From contig NZ_JAKRNU010000002.1 of the NCBI RefSeq assembly GCF_022346545.1, positions 310,001 to 374,000 on the forward strand: a DNA stretch of 64,000 bases, written 5' to 3'. Under the pieces are notes generated by a model. The model made no database searches. It had not been told where the DNA came from and saw only the letters and a program-made list of their open reading frames with translations. This document shows positions 29,260-37,031 of the stretch, piece after piece. Position 1 is the stretch's first letter, and every line of letters starts with the position of its first letter. The position numbers and the translations under genes are program-made. This DNA is from Sporosarcina sp. ACRSM (GTDB lineage Bacteria > Bacillota > Bacilli > Bacillales_A > Planococcaceae).

Positions 29260-29493
29260 ATGGATAGAAAAGACTGGCTCATGTTGCAGAAAGTTTATGC
29301 TGAAAAAATATTTCGAAGGTAGCTGAACTTCTTTATATTTCGAAGTCAACTTTAACGTATCGCTTGCAACAAATTGAAATAAATTTGAATTAAGCTCTTT
29401 TCCAGAAGAAGAAGGGGCGTTGTTTTCATATAGTAAGGAAAGCTATTAGTTGCCTATTATGAATGTCGATAATGTAGAAATCACTAAAAACGG
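29260..29493 (+). pseudogene. Decayed, internally deleted copy of the LysR regulator at 36,017
   Basis: ATG 29260 opens MDRKDWLMLQKVYAEK, nearly identical to the start of the LysR protein at 36017. One A is missing from an A-run, the frame shifts and TAG ends it at codon 21. Downstream, nucleotide similarity continues (ACTTTAACGTATCGCTT, AAGAAGGGGCGTTGTTTT), then jumps from about parental base 36217 to 36645 (ATGAATGTCGATAA), a deletion of about 430 bases. No product is expected. Confidence 0.9.
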
Positions 29494-29511
29494 AAACATC
29501 GCCTTTTACGA

Positions 29512-29551
29512 ATCATTAACTCAGACCAGAATCCCGGCCTGAGTTAATGAT
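29512..29551. repeat. Perfect 13-bp-arm palindrome
   Basis: ATCATTAACTCAG (29512-29524) and its exact complement (29539-29551) flank a 14-base GC-richer loop. It lies between the LysR remnant and the structured repeat. No T-tract follows in either direction, so termination is doubtful. Confidence 0.55.
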
Positions 29552-29571
29552 AATAATTGATGAAGTTACGA

Positions 29572-29764
29572 TCAATTACGCCTCGGCGTAATTGCGTCCA
29601 GATTTTGAATCGAGCTTGCTCGATTAACTCCTTTCAAAATCTGTGACATCCGCCGGAGGCTTAACTTGAATCAGCAGGGAGTTTGGACTCCCTCTGATTC
29701 AAATGCCTTCTGGCATTCATCCCGCCACTTATGGAAGTGGGGGACTTCTGCTGAATCAAGTTAA
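29572..29764 (-). repeat. Structured palindromic repeat, copy 1 (full length)
   Basis: 193 bases, 8 bases after the tctA stop region. Stems: CAATTACGCC/GGCGTAATTG (29573-29594), CAGATTTTGAA/TTCAAAATCTG (29599-29609 with 29633-29643) enclosing TCGAG/CTCGA, then a long outer stem TTAACTTGAATCAGCAG (29661-29677) with 29748-29764 (one mismatch). Inside it are hairpins GGGAGT/ACTCCC, ATGCC/GGCAT and CCACTT/AAGTGG. Copies 2 and 3 keep the architecture with different stem sequences. The CCCGCCACTT...AAGTGGGGG end resembles IS200/IS605-type palindromic ends (inference). Minus orientation is used by analogy with copy 2. Confidence 0.8.
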
Positions 29765-29772
29765 AATCTTCT

Positions 29773-31299
29773 TTATGCTTCCTCACTAACAATCAGTTTT
29801 TTCCCTCTTAGCTTTAAAAGAAGCGGGATTGAAATCCACAGCAGCCCAGCGATGATGAAAGTGAGGGCAATGGGCTTTTCAAAGAAAATCGAGACACTAC
29901 CATCGGATAGCGTTAATGCTCTTCTTAGATTGTTTTCAATCATCGGTCCAAGGACTATTCCGAGCACAAGAGGTGCAATCGGGAAATCATTTTTCGAAAG
30001 AAAATAACCAGCTACCCCACATATAATTAACAGTATTAAATCAAAAACGGAAAGCTGGACAGCATATACGCCAAAAAACGAAAACGCTACAATGAGTGGA
30101 ATTAAGTATTTTGTAGGTGTTTCCACTACTTTGGCGAACACTTTCACCATCGGCAAATTCAAAATTAGTAAAATGGCATTTCCCACAAACATACTAGCAA
30201 TCAATCCCCAAGCAACACTCGGGTGCTCCTCGAATAATAGCGGACCTGGTGTAATATTAAACATAATAAACGCACTCATTAAAATGGCAGTCGACCCCGA
30301 TCCAGGTATGCCCAACGTCAGCAAAGGTACCATGGCGCCTCCTGCTGCCGCGTTATTCGCAGATTCCGGGGCGGCTACCCCTTCAATGGCACCCGTTCCA
30401 AATTTCTTAGGATCTTTGCTCACTTTTTTCTCCATAATGTATGAGAAAAATGAAGCAAGTGTCGCTCCCGCGCCGGGAAGAACTCCTACAAAGAATCCAA
30501 GAATAGATCCTCGAGCAATCGGCATAGAACTATCCTTTAATTCTTGTTTCGAAGGAAGGATTCTTGTAATCTTGGCAATTTCTCCATCATTTTGCTCTCT
30601 TTCTAATATAGTTTTAAAGACTTCCCCCACCGCAAAAAGTCCGACTGCAATTGTTAGAAATTCCAATCCCGAATAAAGTGTGGGGATATCGTACGTAAAT
30701 CGGGCGACTCCAGAGACTGCATCGATTCCAATCGTGGCAAGCAGTAGGCCCAAGACTGTCATCATCAACGCTTTCGTCATTGATTTTCCTCCTAGACTGC
30801 TGACAGCGAGCAGACCAAGGAGCATCAATGCGGTATATTCGGCCGGTCCAAACTTCAGAGCAACGCTAGCCAGCGGAGTGGCCAAAAGAACAAGACCGAG
30901 CAACGCCACGATTCCGGCAGCAAAGGACCCGATTGCACAAATAGCCAGCGCCACACCAGCTCGTCCTTTCTTGGCCATTTGATGCCCATCCAATGTCGTA
31001 ACGACAGAAGAAGATTCACCGGGTGTATTTAATAAAATGGAAGTTGTAGAACCACCATACATTGCACCGTAATAAACCCCTGCCAGAAGAATAATCGAAC
31101 TGGTAGCCGCTTGTTCAGCAGGGAGCCCCCCTGTAATAGAGGCCGTGATCGGCATTAACAGCGCTATTCCACTCATAGGTCCAATACCAGGTAGAACACC
31201 CACGGCCGTACCGATTAGCACACCAAAAAAGGCAAATAATAGGTTTTGCCATTGAAATGCTGTTGCAAAACCTTGAAATAGATAATCGATCGTCCCCAT
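29773..31299 (-). CDS. tctA: Tripartite tricarboxylate transporter, large membrane subunit TctA
   Basis: 508 residues with about 12 membrane segments. TctA hallmarks: GVLPGIGPMSGIALLMPI near residue 37, GGSTTSILLNTPGE near 82, GVLPGAGATLASFF near 270 and GIPGSGSTAILMSAF near 345. Symport of carboxylates captured by TctC across the cytoplasmic membrane. Last gene of tctC-tctB-tctA (11-base gap after tctB). It ends close to repeat copy 1, which may act as its terminator. Confidence 0.94.
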   Translation of the reverse strand: MGTIDYLFQGFATAFQWQNLLFAFFGVLIGTAVGVLPGIGPMSGIALLMPITASITGGLPAEQAATSSIILLAGVYYGAMYGGSTTSILLNTPGESSSVVTTLDGHQMAKKGRAGVALAICAIGSFAAGIVALLGLVLLATPLASVALKFGPAEYTALMLLGLLAVSSLGGKSMTKALMMTVLGLLLATIGIDAVSGVARFTYDIPTLYSGLEFLTIAVGLFAVGEVFKTILEREQNDGEIAKITRILPSKQELKDSSMPIARGSILGFFVGVLPGAGATLASFFSYIMEKKVSKDPKKFGTGAIEGVAAPESANNAAAGGAMVPLLTLGIPGSGSTAILMSAFIMFNITPGPLLFEEHPSVAWGLIASMFVGNAILLILNLPMVKVFAKVVETPTKYLIPLIVAFSFFGVYAVQLSVFDLILLIICGVAGYFLSKNDFPIAPLVLGIVLGPMIENNLRRALTLSDGSVSIFFEKPIALTFIIAGLLWISIPLLLKLRGKKLIVSEEA

Positions 31300-31310
31300 A
31301 TAACCCCCTC

Positions 31311-31769
31311 CTAAAGACTAATCCACTCTGGAAATGGTGGAAGTGTACCTTTCAATAGAATGACAAATAAATAATAAACACTAGTGGAGAAACCGCCAGC
31401 CACCAAAAGTGACACCCATATTCTCCCTCTCTGCATCGTTTGGAATCCAACTAATAAGAAGAGGAAAGTAGTGATTACATAACCAAGCGTTTCTAAAAGT
31501 AACGCATACAGAATGGCAGCTGCTAAAATAATAGCAAATCGCTTGTAATCAAGCTTAATTTTATTTTTTCCCGTATCCGAATAACGGAATGTTTCAAAGA
31601 CAAGGCGGAAACTTAATAAAATCAGCACCATCCCTAAAGCCATCGGAAAAACATTAGGGCCAACTGCACTTCCATATGCATTCTGAGAAAGTTTAAAACT
31701 TTCAACCATAAATATTGCCCCAACAGCAAGAAATAAAATACCTGTGTAGCGGTCAAAGGCTTTACTCAT
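31311..31769 (-). CDS. tctB: Tripartite tricarboxylate transporter, small membrane subunit TctB
   Basis: 152 residues with four hydrophobic segments (about 10-28, 43-60, 83-100, 120-145), the size and topology of the TctB family; sequence identity in the family is low. It lies between tctC and tctA, which secures the call. Confidence 0.88.
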   Translation of the reverse strand: MSKAFDRYTGILFLAVGAIFMVESFKLSQNAYGSAVGPNVFPMALGMVLILLSFRLVFETFRYSDTGKNKIKLDYKRFAIILAAAILYALLLETLGYVITTFLFLLVGFQTMQRGRIWVSLLVAGGFSTSVYYLFVILLKGTLPPFPEWISL

Positions 31770-31842
31770 GTCTTTCCCTCCTCTCTTATTAAAGAAGGCA
31801 GCTTTGGGGTGTAAACCAGCTGCCTACCTTACTACGAAAAGA

Positions 31843-32868
31843 CTACTTTGCCATACCAAGATCCTCATAAATTTCCGTGTACATCGCCTCTTCTTCTTCC
31901 ATCAGTTTGGTGAACTCATCTGAAGCGACATAACCATCTTGCCAACCGTGTTTTTCAATTTCAGTAGTCCATCCTTCCGTTTTAACAAGTTCGGCTATGG
32001 TCGCTTCCCAAAATGCTTTAGCCTCTTTTGACATCCCTTTCGGACCATAAATTCCGCGCCAGTTGGTCAATTCAGCATCGATGCCTTGTTCTTTATAGGT
32101 AGGAATGTCAGCAAACTCCCCTTCTAACCTTTCGGAAGAAGAAATGCCAAGAATCTTCACTTTTCCCGCTTTCACATATTCATAGACCGAGGAAACATCT
32201 GAACTAATTACATCTGCGTTACCTCCCAATAGAGCAGTCAAAGCTTCTCCGCCTCCGTCATACGAAATATATTTAAGTTTGTTAATATCGACTCCAGCTT
32301 TACTCGCAGGATAAATCGCATTCAAATGATCAAACGATCCCGGTCCGGAACCGCCGGAAAAGGAGATAGAGGAAGGATTGTCCTTCAAATCGGCAAATAA
32401 TGTCTCCAACGTATCGTATTTTGAATCTACAGGAACGGCTAAGACATCATATTCCGTAACGAGCCTTGCGATTGGTTCCACATCTCGGAATGAGACCGGG
32501 CTATTTCCATCCTTTTTGATGTAATTTAAAATAAATGGCGTTGAAGTGGCGAGTATCCTATAATCGTTGTTTTTGTTCATATTGGCAAAATCAACAATAC
32601 CTACAACTTGACCTCCACCCGGTTTATTTTCGACTGTAGCCGCTGTTTTCAAGAGCTCTTCTTTTGACAGAACATTACTTAAGACCCTAGCCATCGTATC
32701 AATTCCACCTCCCGCCCCAGATGGGACAGTGAACGTGATAGGTTTATCCGGATACTCGCTAGCGGATGCACTTTGCTCCCCGTCTCCAGTCAAATTTTCT
32801 GAAGAACTACATGCAGCTATCACTGTAGCTAACATGGCCAATAGAGATATAAACAATAATTTCTTCAT
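31843..32868 (-). CDS. tctC: Tripartite tricarboxylate transporter, substrate-binding lipoprotein TctC
   Basis: 341 residues. ATG 32868 opens a lipoprotein signal peptide (MKKLLFISLLAML..., lipobox VIAAC at about 17-21), followed by the Bug/TctC binding fold: YPDKPITFTVPSGAGGGIDT and WRGIYGPKGM. A GAGGGGG site precedes the ATG; the in-frame upstream ATG at 32910 would bury the signal peptide. Family ligands are citrate, tartrate and other organic acids. With the nearby acid-sugar enzymes, a four-carbon hydroxy acid is the best guess. A cre box stands about 90 bases upstream. Confidence 0.93.
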   Translation of the reverse strand: MKKLLFISLLAMLATVIAACSSSENLTGDGEQSASASEYPDKPITFTVPSGAGGGIDTMARVLSNVLSKEELLKTAATVENKPGGGQVVGIVDFANMNKNNDYRILATSTPFILNYIKKDGNSPVSFRDVEPIARLVTEYDVLAVPVDSKYDTLETLFADLKDNPSSISFSGGSGPGSFDHLNAIYPASKAGVDINKLKYISYDGGGEALTALLGGNADVISSDVSSVYEYVKAGKVKILGISSSERLEGEFADIPTYKEQGIDAELTNWRGIYGPKGMSKEAKAFWEATIAELVKTEGWTTEIEKHGWQDGYVASDEFTKLMEEEEAMYTEIYEDLGMAK

Positions 32869-32957
32869 CAAAATCCCCCTCGTAATAGTTGTTTTGGGTA
32901 ATCCGTTCAATCGTTCTTTAGTACAACATTGACTTTTCCAATCACACCTTTCAATCT

Positions 32958-32971
32958 AGACAGCGCTTTCA
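32958..32971 (-). promoter_or_regulatory. CcpA cre site upstream of tctCBA
   Basis: Minus-strand TGAAAGCGCTGTCT fits the catabolite-responsive element TGWAANCGNTNWCA with only the last base differing. A second, weaker match (AAAGCGTTTT) overlaps on its left. Carbon catabolite repression of the transporter is inferred. Confidence 0.65.
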
Positions 32972-33093
32972 AAACGCTTTAATAAAGAATCTACACCTTA
33001 CTAAAAAAGTGTACCTGATGATTCGGTATCAGAAAAATAGCGATAATTCATAAGAAGAGATTCAATTTTCGAATAACTCTGTACACAGCAAGA

Positions 33094-33873
33094 TTATTGT
33101 TCTTCTTCTTTTCTAACGGCTATTACCATCGCCTCTACCTGAAACGACTGAACGTCGTTATCTTTTATATCAATAGAAAAGAATTTAACGAGATCCTCTG
33201 AAGATGAAATGATAAATTCATTTAATTCCGTTTTGTCCTTTTCAGGGAGATCCATCATTTCACACCATGCTTCAAATAAAAACCTCTTCTTGAAACTCGT
33301 AAGACCTTCCATTCGAAATCCTTTTCGTTCTAGTAAGGAAATCCACTCTGATTTCTTGTAGGCCCGATAGTGACTAGGATCTCTTTTCTTTTCGATAAAA
33401 TTATAAAATTGATCGTATTCGTCTAATTCTGGGGCAATGTTGTCAATTAAGATGAATAAACCATTTGCTTCTAACACACGATGCACTTCGATTACAAAGC
33501 GGTCTATATTAGGAAAATGATGCGGAGCTATTCTGCAGGATACAGTGTCAAATACTTTGTCTGGAAAAGGCAATGATTCGGCGTCTCCTTGAACAAAAGA
33601 AACATTTGTATGGCCATTTCCTTCGATAAATTCTTTTGCCTTTTTCAACATTCCAGGAGTCAAATCTAGCGCCGTCACTTTTTCAAAGATGGGGGCCACA
33701 GCGTTCGCCACATGACCTCCCCCTGTAGCAATATCGAGAAGTTTTTCTTTTTTACTTTCCTTTGCTATTTCAACCAGCATATCAAGGTCTTTTCCTTTTG
33801 CATGCCCTTCACTCGTTACATATTTCCTAGCATTCTTTCCAAATTGGTGAATGACATTCTCTTTATTACTCAT
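33094..33873 (-). CDS. Class I SAM-dependent methyltransferase, UbiE/YcgJ-like
   Basis: 259 residues. Motif I LLDIATGGGHVANA (about 45-58), VTALDLTPGML, VQGDAESLPFPDKVFD and VHRVLEANGLFILID are the class I methyltransferase signatures, closest in style to UbiE/MenG and YcgJ. Small-molecule substrate unknown. It sits between the tct operon and the kinase gene, with a 42-base gap from the latter, so it may be co-transcribed although it has no obvious role in acid-sugar breakdown. Confidence 0.88.
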   Translation of the reverse strand: MSNKENVIHQFGKNARKYVTSEGHAKGKDLDMLVEIAKESKKEKLLDIATGGGHVANAVAPIFEKVTALDLTPGMLKKAKEFIEGNGHTNVSFVQGDAESLPFPDKVFDTVSCRIAPHHFPNIDRFVIEVHRVLEANGLFILIDNIAPELDEYDQFYNFIEKKRDPSHYRAYKKSEWISLLERKGFRMEGLTSFKKRFLFEAWCEMMDLPEKDKTELNEFIISSSEDLVKFFSIDIKDNDVQSFQVEAMVIAVRKEEEQ

Positions 33874-33915
33874 CCTGTCCCCTCCCCCTATTGATCAAAA
33901 CAGAGTGTTTCTACC

Positions 33916-35202
33916 TTAATACGAAAGATCTTTTAAATGTGCAACAGCACGAACTAAGAAATCAGGTTTACCAAAACTACCTGATTTTAAGACAATTAAC
34001 ATATGACGCCCTAAAGCCAATCCAGACGGTACTCCAGTCTCGATTTCTTCCAGAATATAATTTCCTTTTATACCTAATTTTCTACTGACAGTTCCAGAAG
34101 TGTTTCCACCCGCTATCACTAATTTCTTTAGACTTGTAGCATTTTCAATCTGCCCTGTAATATCAGCTAACGTTGCTGAAACCATTTTACTTATAAGGAG
34201 CGGGTCGATATTTAGTTTCAAACCCATTTCCTTCGTTTCTAAAACCACTTCTTCTTCGTTATTAGCCATCATTAATACATCTTTTCCTTGTCTTAAAAGG
34301 AGTTGAGCTGCCTCAAAAACACGCCTTACTTCTTTTTCACGTTCAGTATGAACAAATATTTTACGAGAATCCAGTACAATACTAGGGACCCCAGAAGAAA
34401 TAAGATAAGCGGTCTGTGCTCTAGTCTGTGGCGTTAAACTTCCAGAGACGACTAAAACACCAAGATCATCAGTTAGATCTAAATTCATGAAGGAATGACT
34501 TATGGGTTGTACTTGTAAAAACTTAGGTAGCTCTTCAGCAATGGCCGAACTACCACCAAGAACTTTATAATCATGAACTGCCTCTGCTACAATTGTTAGA
34601 TCTGCCTGTGTTTCGCTATCAATTAAACAGTAGTTGAATTCTTTCCGTCTTTCCTCGATTGCTGTTCGTAAAACGGATGCTCCCCGTCTAACAGTCTCTA
34701 TGTCTATAAAGGTTACTTTTCTCTTTGTTTGTCCTTGTAAAATATCTACTAGATTAGATTGATACATAGGGTGCACGGGATCACGAGAAAACTCGGAGTC
34801 CTCCAATAATTTACCATGTACTGTATGGACAGCATTCTTTGTTTGCCTCCCATTTTTAGGAAATGCTAAACTAATAATCGCAAATTCCTCCCCAAGAGCA
34901 TCCAGCATGGCATCAAATTCCTTTCCTATATTTCCGCGAAAGACGGAACATGTCTTATTAAAGAATAAGGAACAGCCGATCCCCTGCAATGCTTTGGTCG
35001 CTTTATAGACTTTTTCATAACTAAGATCAGGCGAATCTAACCTACTGTCCGTATCAATAATCATGACATTAGAATCCACTTCCAAACTTTCATCTTCACC
35101 ATAAGTGACAACTTTTGCGGAATATTGATTATGGCTGAACATCAAGCCAATATCATTGGCCCCTGTTGTATCGTCTGCTACAACACCTATTGGTTTTATC
35201 AT
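33916..35202 (-). CDS. Four-carbon acid-sugar kinase, DUF1537/OtnK family
   Basis: 428 residues. N-terminal substrate domain begins IGVVADDTTGANDIGL, with NKTCSVFRGNIGKE near residue 85; the C-terminal ATP domain carries LVIAGGNTSGTVSRKLG near 370 and ETGVPSGLALG. Family knowledge: DUF1537 kinases phosphorylate 3-oxo-tetronate, D-threonate or D-erythronate at O4. ATG 35202 (MIKPIGVV) is chosen with AGAGGG upstream rather than GTG 35220. It follows the aldolase gene by 24 bases, the OtnC-OtnK pairing of tetronate operons. Confidence 0.9.
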   Translation of the reverse strand: MIKPIGVVADDTTGANDIGLMFSHNQYSAKVVTYGEDESLEVDSNVMIIDTDSRLDSPDLSYEKVYKATKALQGIGCSLFFNKTCSVFRGNIGKEFDAMLDALGEEFAIISLAFPKNGRQTKNAVHTVHGKLLEDSEFSRDPVHPMYQSNLVDILQGQTKRKVTFIDIETVRRGASVLRTAIEERRKEFNYCLIDSETQADLTIVAEAVHDYKVLGGSSAIAEELPKFLQVQPISHSFMNLDLTDDLGVLVVSGSLTPQTRAQTAYLISSGVPSIVLDSRKIFVHTEREKEVRRVFEAAQLLLRQGKDVLMMANNEEEVVLETKEMGLKLNIDPLLISKMVSATLADITGQIENATSLKKLVIAGGNTSGTVSRKLGIKGNYILEEIETGVPSGLALGRHMLIVLKSGSFGKPDFLVRAVAHLKDLSY

Positions 35203-35226
35203 ATCAATCCCTCTTTTCACAGTTTT

Positions 35227-35892
35227 TCAACTTCGATTAGTAGACTTTCCGACTAATCTTTTCCTCGGTTTGTAGAAAGAATCTTCCAAAAAACTTTGGA
35301 CAGTTTTTTCTGGAATTACACTTAATTGAACCTCTGACTTCTTGGCTTTTAAAATCATGCGGCAAGCCATCTCTAATGTTTCTAGTCTCATCTGCGCTTC
35401 TGGAACACTATCATCACATACAACAACTCCATGATTTCGCATCATAATAATATTTGCGTTTTGCGCTTTTTCGCTCACCGCATCTGCTAACTCTTGTGAG
35501 CCGGGATGATGATAATCTACATAAGCGATAGTTTCGAGATAATACATTGTTTCTATAAATAGTTCAGAAAGGATTGGCTCATTACTACATGCAAACAAGG
35601 TTATATAAAAGGGCGAGGAATGTAAAATAGCATTGACATCTTCACGTTCACGGTAGATTCCAAGATGCATCGGTGTTTCTTTAGAAGCTTTTCTTTTACT
35701 TTCTTTTTCGCCAGTACCAATCTGATATTCCACGAAATCCTCCATGCTCAAATTTGCCATGTATGTTCCAGAGGCTGTAATGACCATTCGATTTTCATCA
35801 ATTCGAGCACTCATATTTCCTGATGTTCCCCAAGCTAATTGATTTGAAATAAGGTACTGACCCGTATAAATTAGTTGTTGCCTTGCATCCAT
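35227..35892 (-). CDS. Class II aldolase/adducin-family protein, OtnC-like decarboxylase
   Basis: 221 residues. LAWGTSGNMSARID (about 20-33), TASGTYMANL, ETPMHLGIYRERED with the catalytic-region Glu, and MMRNHGVVV with a zinc His are present. The first zinc segment reads ILHSSPF instead of the usual HxHSPY, so one of three His ligands is Ser. Family knowledge: OtnC decarboxylates 3-oxo-tetronate 4-phosphate to dihydroxyacetone phosphate. ATG 35892 follows GGTGGGGG. Divergent from the LysR gene at 36017. Confidence 0.88.
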   Translation of the reverse strand: MDARQQLIYTGQYLISNQLAWGTSGNMSARIDENRMVITASGTYMANLSMEDFVEYQIGTGEKESKRKASKETPMHLGIYREREDVNAILHSSPFYITLFACSNEPILSELFIETMYYLETIAYVDYHHPGSQELADAVSEKAQNANIIMMRNHGVVVCDDSVPEAQMRLETLEMACRMILKAKKSEVQLSVIPEKTVQSFLEDSFYKPRKRLVGKSTNRS

Positions 35893-35965
35893 AAAAACCC
35901 CCACCGCCTTCTTTTATTATTGTAAAATCAGTGTATGATAATTGTAGAGATAAACAAAATATTGA

Positions 35966-35996
35966 TTTTCTATAAAATTCAATAGAGATTTTCTAT
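35966..35996. promoter_or_regulatory. LysR-type operator pair, aldolase/LysR divergent region
   Basis: TTTTCTATA (35966-35974) and TTTTCTAT (35989-35996) are 23 bp apart in the 124-base gap between the divergent otnC-like and LysR genes. Same spacing as at 29209/29232. Autoregulation and control of the aldolase-kinase operon are likely. Confidence 0.6.
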
Positions 35997-36016
35997 TTTG
36001 AGGGAGGGATTCTTAC

Positions 36017-36901
36017 ATGGATAAAAAAGACTGGCTCATTTTGCAGAAAGTTTACGCTGAAAAAAATATTACGAAGGCAGCAGAACTCCTCTATATTTCG
36101 CAGCCGACTTTAACGTATCGCTTACAACAAATAGAAAAAGAGTTTGACATTAAACTTTTTTCTAGAGGAAGAAGGGGCGTTGTTTTTACAGAACAAGGAG
36201 AGTTAATAGCTGCCTACGCGGAAGAGATGCTACACCGGGAACAAGATCTACTTGAATTATTATGGAATTCCAGAAATGAAGTGCGTGGGACACTACGATT
36301 AAGTGTTTCAAGAACATTTGCTTTTTATCGGCTACCACAAATGCTAAAAGCTTTTAATGAGAAATTCCCTAAAGTTGAATTCCATGTGAATACAGGAGTA
36401 AACATAGATGTCATTCAATCCATCTATAAGCAAGATGCACATATCGGTATTGTGAGAGGTGAGCATAACTGGCCAAGTAGCAATCGTACGTTTTCAGAAG
36501 AACATATTACAATCCTTTCATCCAAAGAAATTGACTTAACAGAACTTCCCTCCATGCGAAGAATCAGTTATCAGACAGATCCTACCTTGGAAATGGTCAT
36601 CGACACCTGGTGGAAGGACAATTTTTCTAAACCGTCCATCAGCAATATGAATGTCGATAACGTCGAAATCGCCAAAAGAATGGTGTTAAACGGATTAGGT
36701 TATTGTATCGTACCTAGTATTGTCTTAGAGCCAAATGATAAGCTGCACAAAATATATCTTCGGGATACGACGGGCTCCCCAATCGTATGGAGAACACGCA
36801 TTTTATATCGGGAAGAACTTCTGGAATTGGATATGGTAAGAGAGTTCGTCGATTTTATTCAAGATTATCACCGTACTTACTTTGAAAACGAGATTGAATG
36901 A
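36017..36901 (+). CDS. LysR-family transcriptional regulator of the acid-sugar island
   Basis: 294 residues: N-terminal winged helix-turn-helix (KAAELLYISQPTLTYRLQQIE, about 20-40), then a two-lobe periplasmic-binding-like effector domain (about 90-290). ATG 36017 follows a GGGAGGG site. It is transcribed away from the aldolase-kinase pair and toward the isopropylmalate-type dehydrogenase, whose upstream region repeats the same TATAGAAA half-sites. A degraded copy of this gene lies at 29260. Effector unknown; a four-carbon acid is plausible. Confidence 0.93.
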   Translation: MDKKDWLILQKVYAEKNITKAAELLYISQPTLTYRLQQIEKEFDIKLFSRGRRGVVFTEQGELIAAYAEEMLHREQDLLELLWNSRNEVRGTLRLSVSRTFAFYRLPQMLKAFNEKFPKVEFHVNTGVNIDVIQSIYKQDAHIGIVRGEHNWPSSNRTFSEEHITILSSKEIDLTELPSMRRISYQTDPTLEMVIDTWWKDNFSKPSISNMNVDNVEIAKRMVLNGLGYCIVPSIVLEPNDKLHKIYLRDTTGSPIVWRTRILYREELLELDMVREFVDFIQDYHRTYFENEIE

Positions 36902-36907
36902 TTAAGT

Positions 36908-36986
36908 TATAGAAAAAACCAATCGATAAGTATAGAAAAAACATATTTTCTTAATTTCTAACTTTGTAATACAGTAATTATAGAAA
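36908..36986 (+). promoter_or_regulatory. TATAGAAA repeat cluster upstream of the dehydrogenase
   Basis: TATAGAAA occurs at 36908-36915, 36931-36938 and 36979-36986 in the 130-base gap before the gene at 37032. The first two are 23 bp apart and each is followed by an A-run. They match, in opposite orientation, the TTTTCTAT half-sites near 35966 and 29209, so the LysR protein probably binds here too. Confidence 0.6.
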
Positions 36987-37031
36987 GTTCAAGCACTCCC
37001 CATATTTCACAAGAGAGAGGATTGTTAAGAA

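Noticed and set aside
29572..29764. CRISPR array or ordinary rho-independent terminator
   Set aside because: There are no regularly spaced direct repeats, and the length and multi-stem form shared with two unrelated loci exceed a simple terminator.
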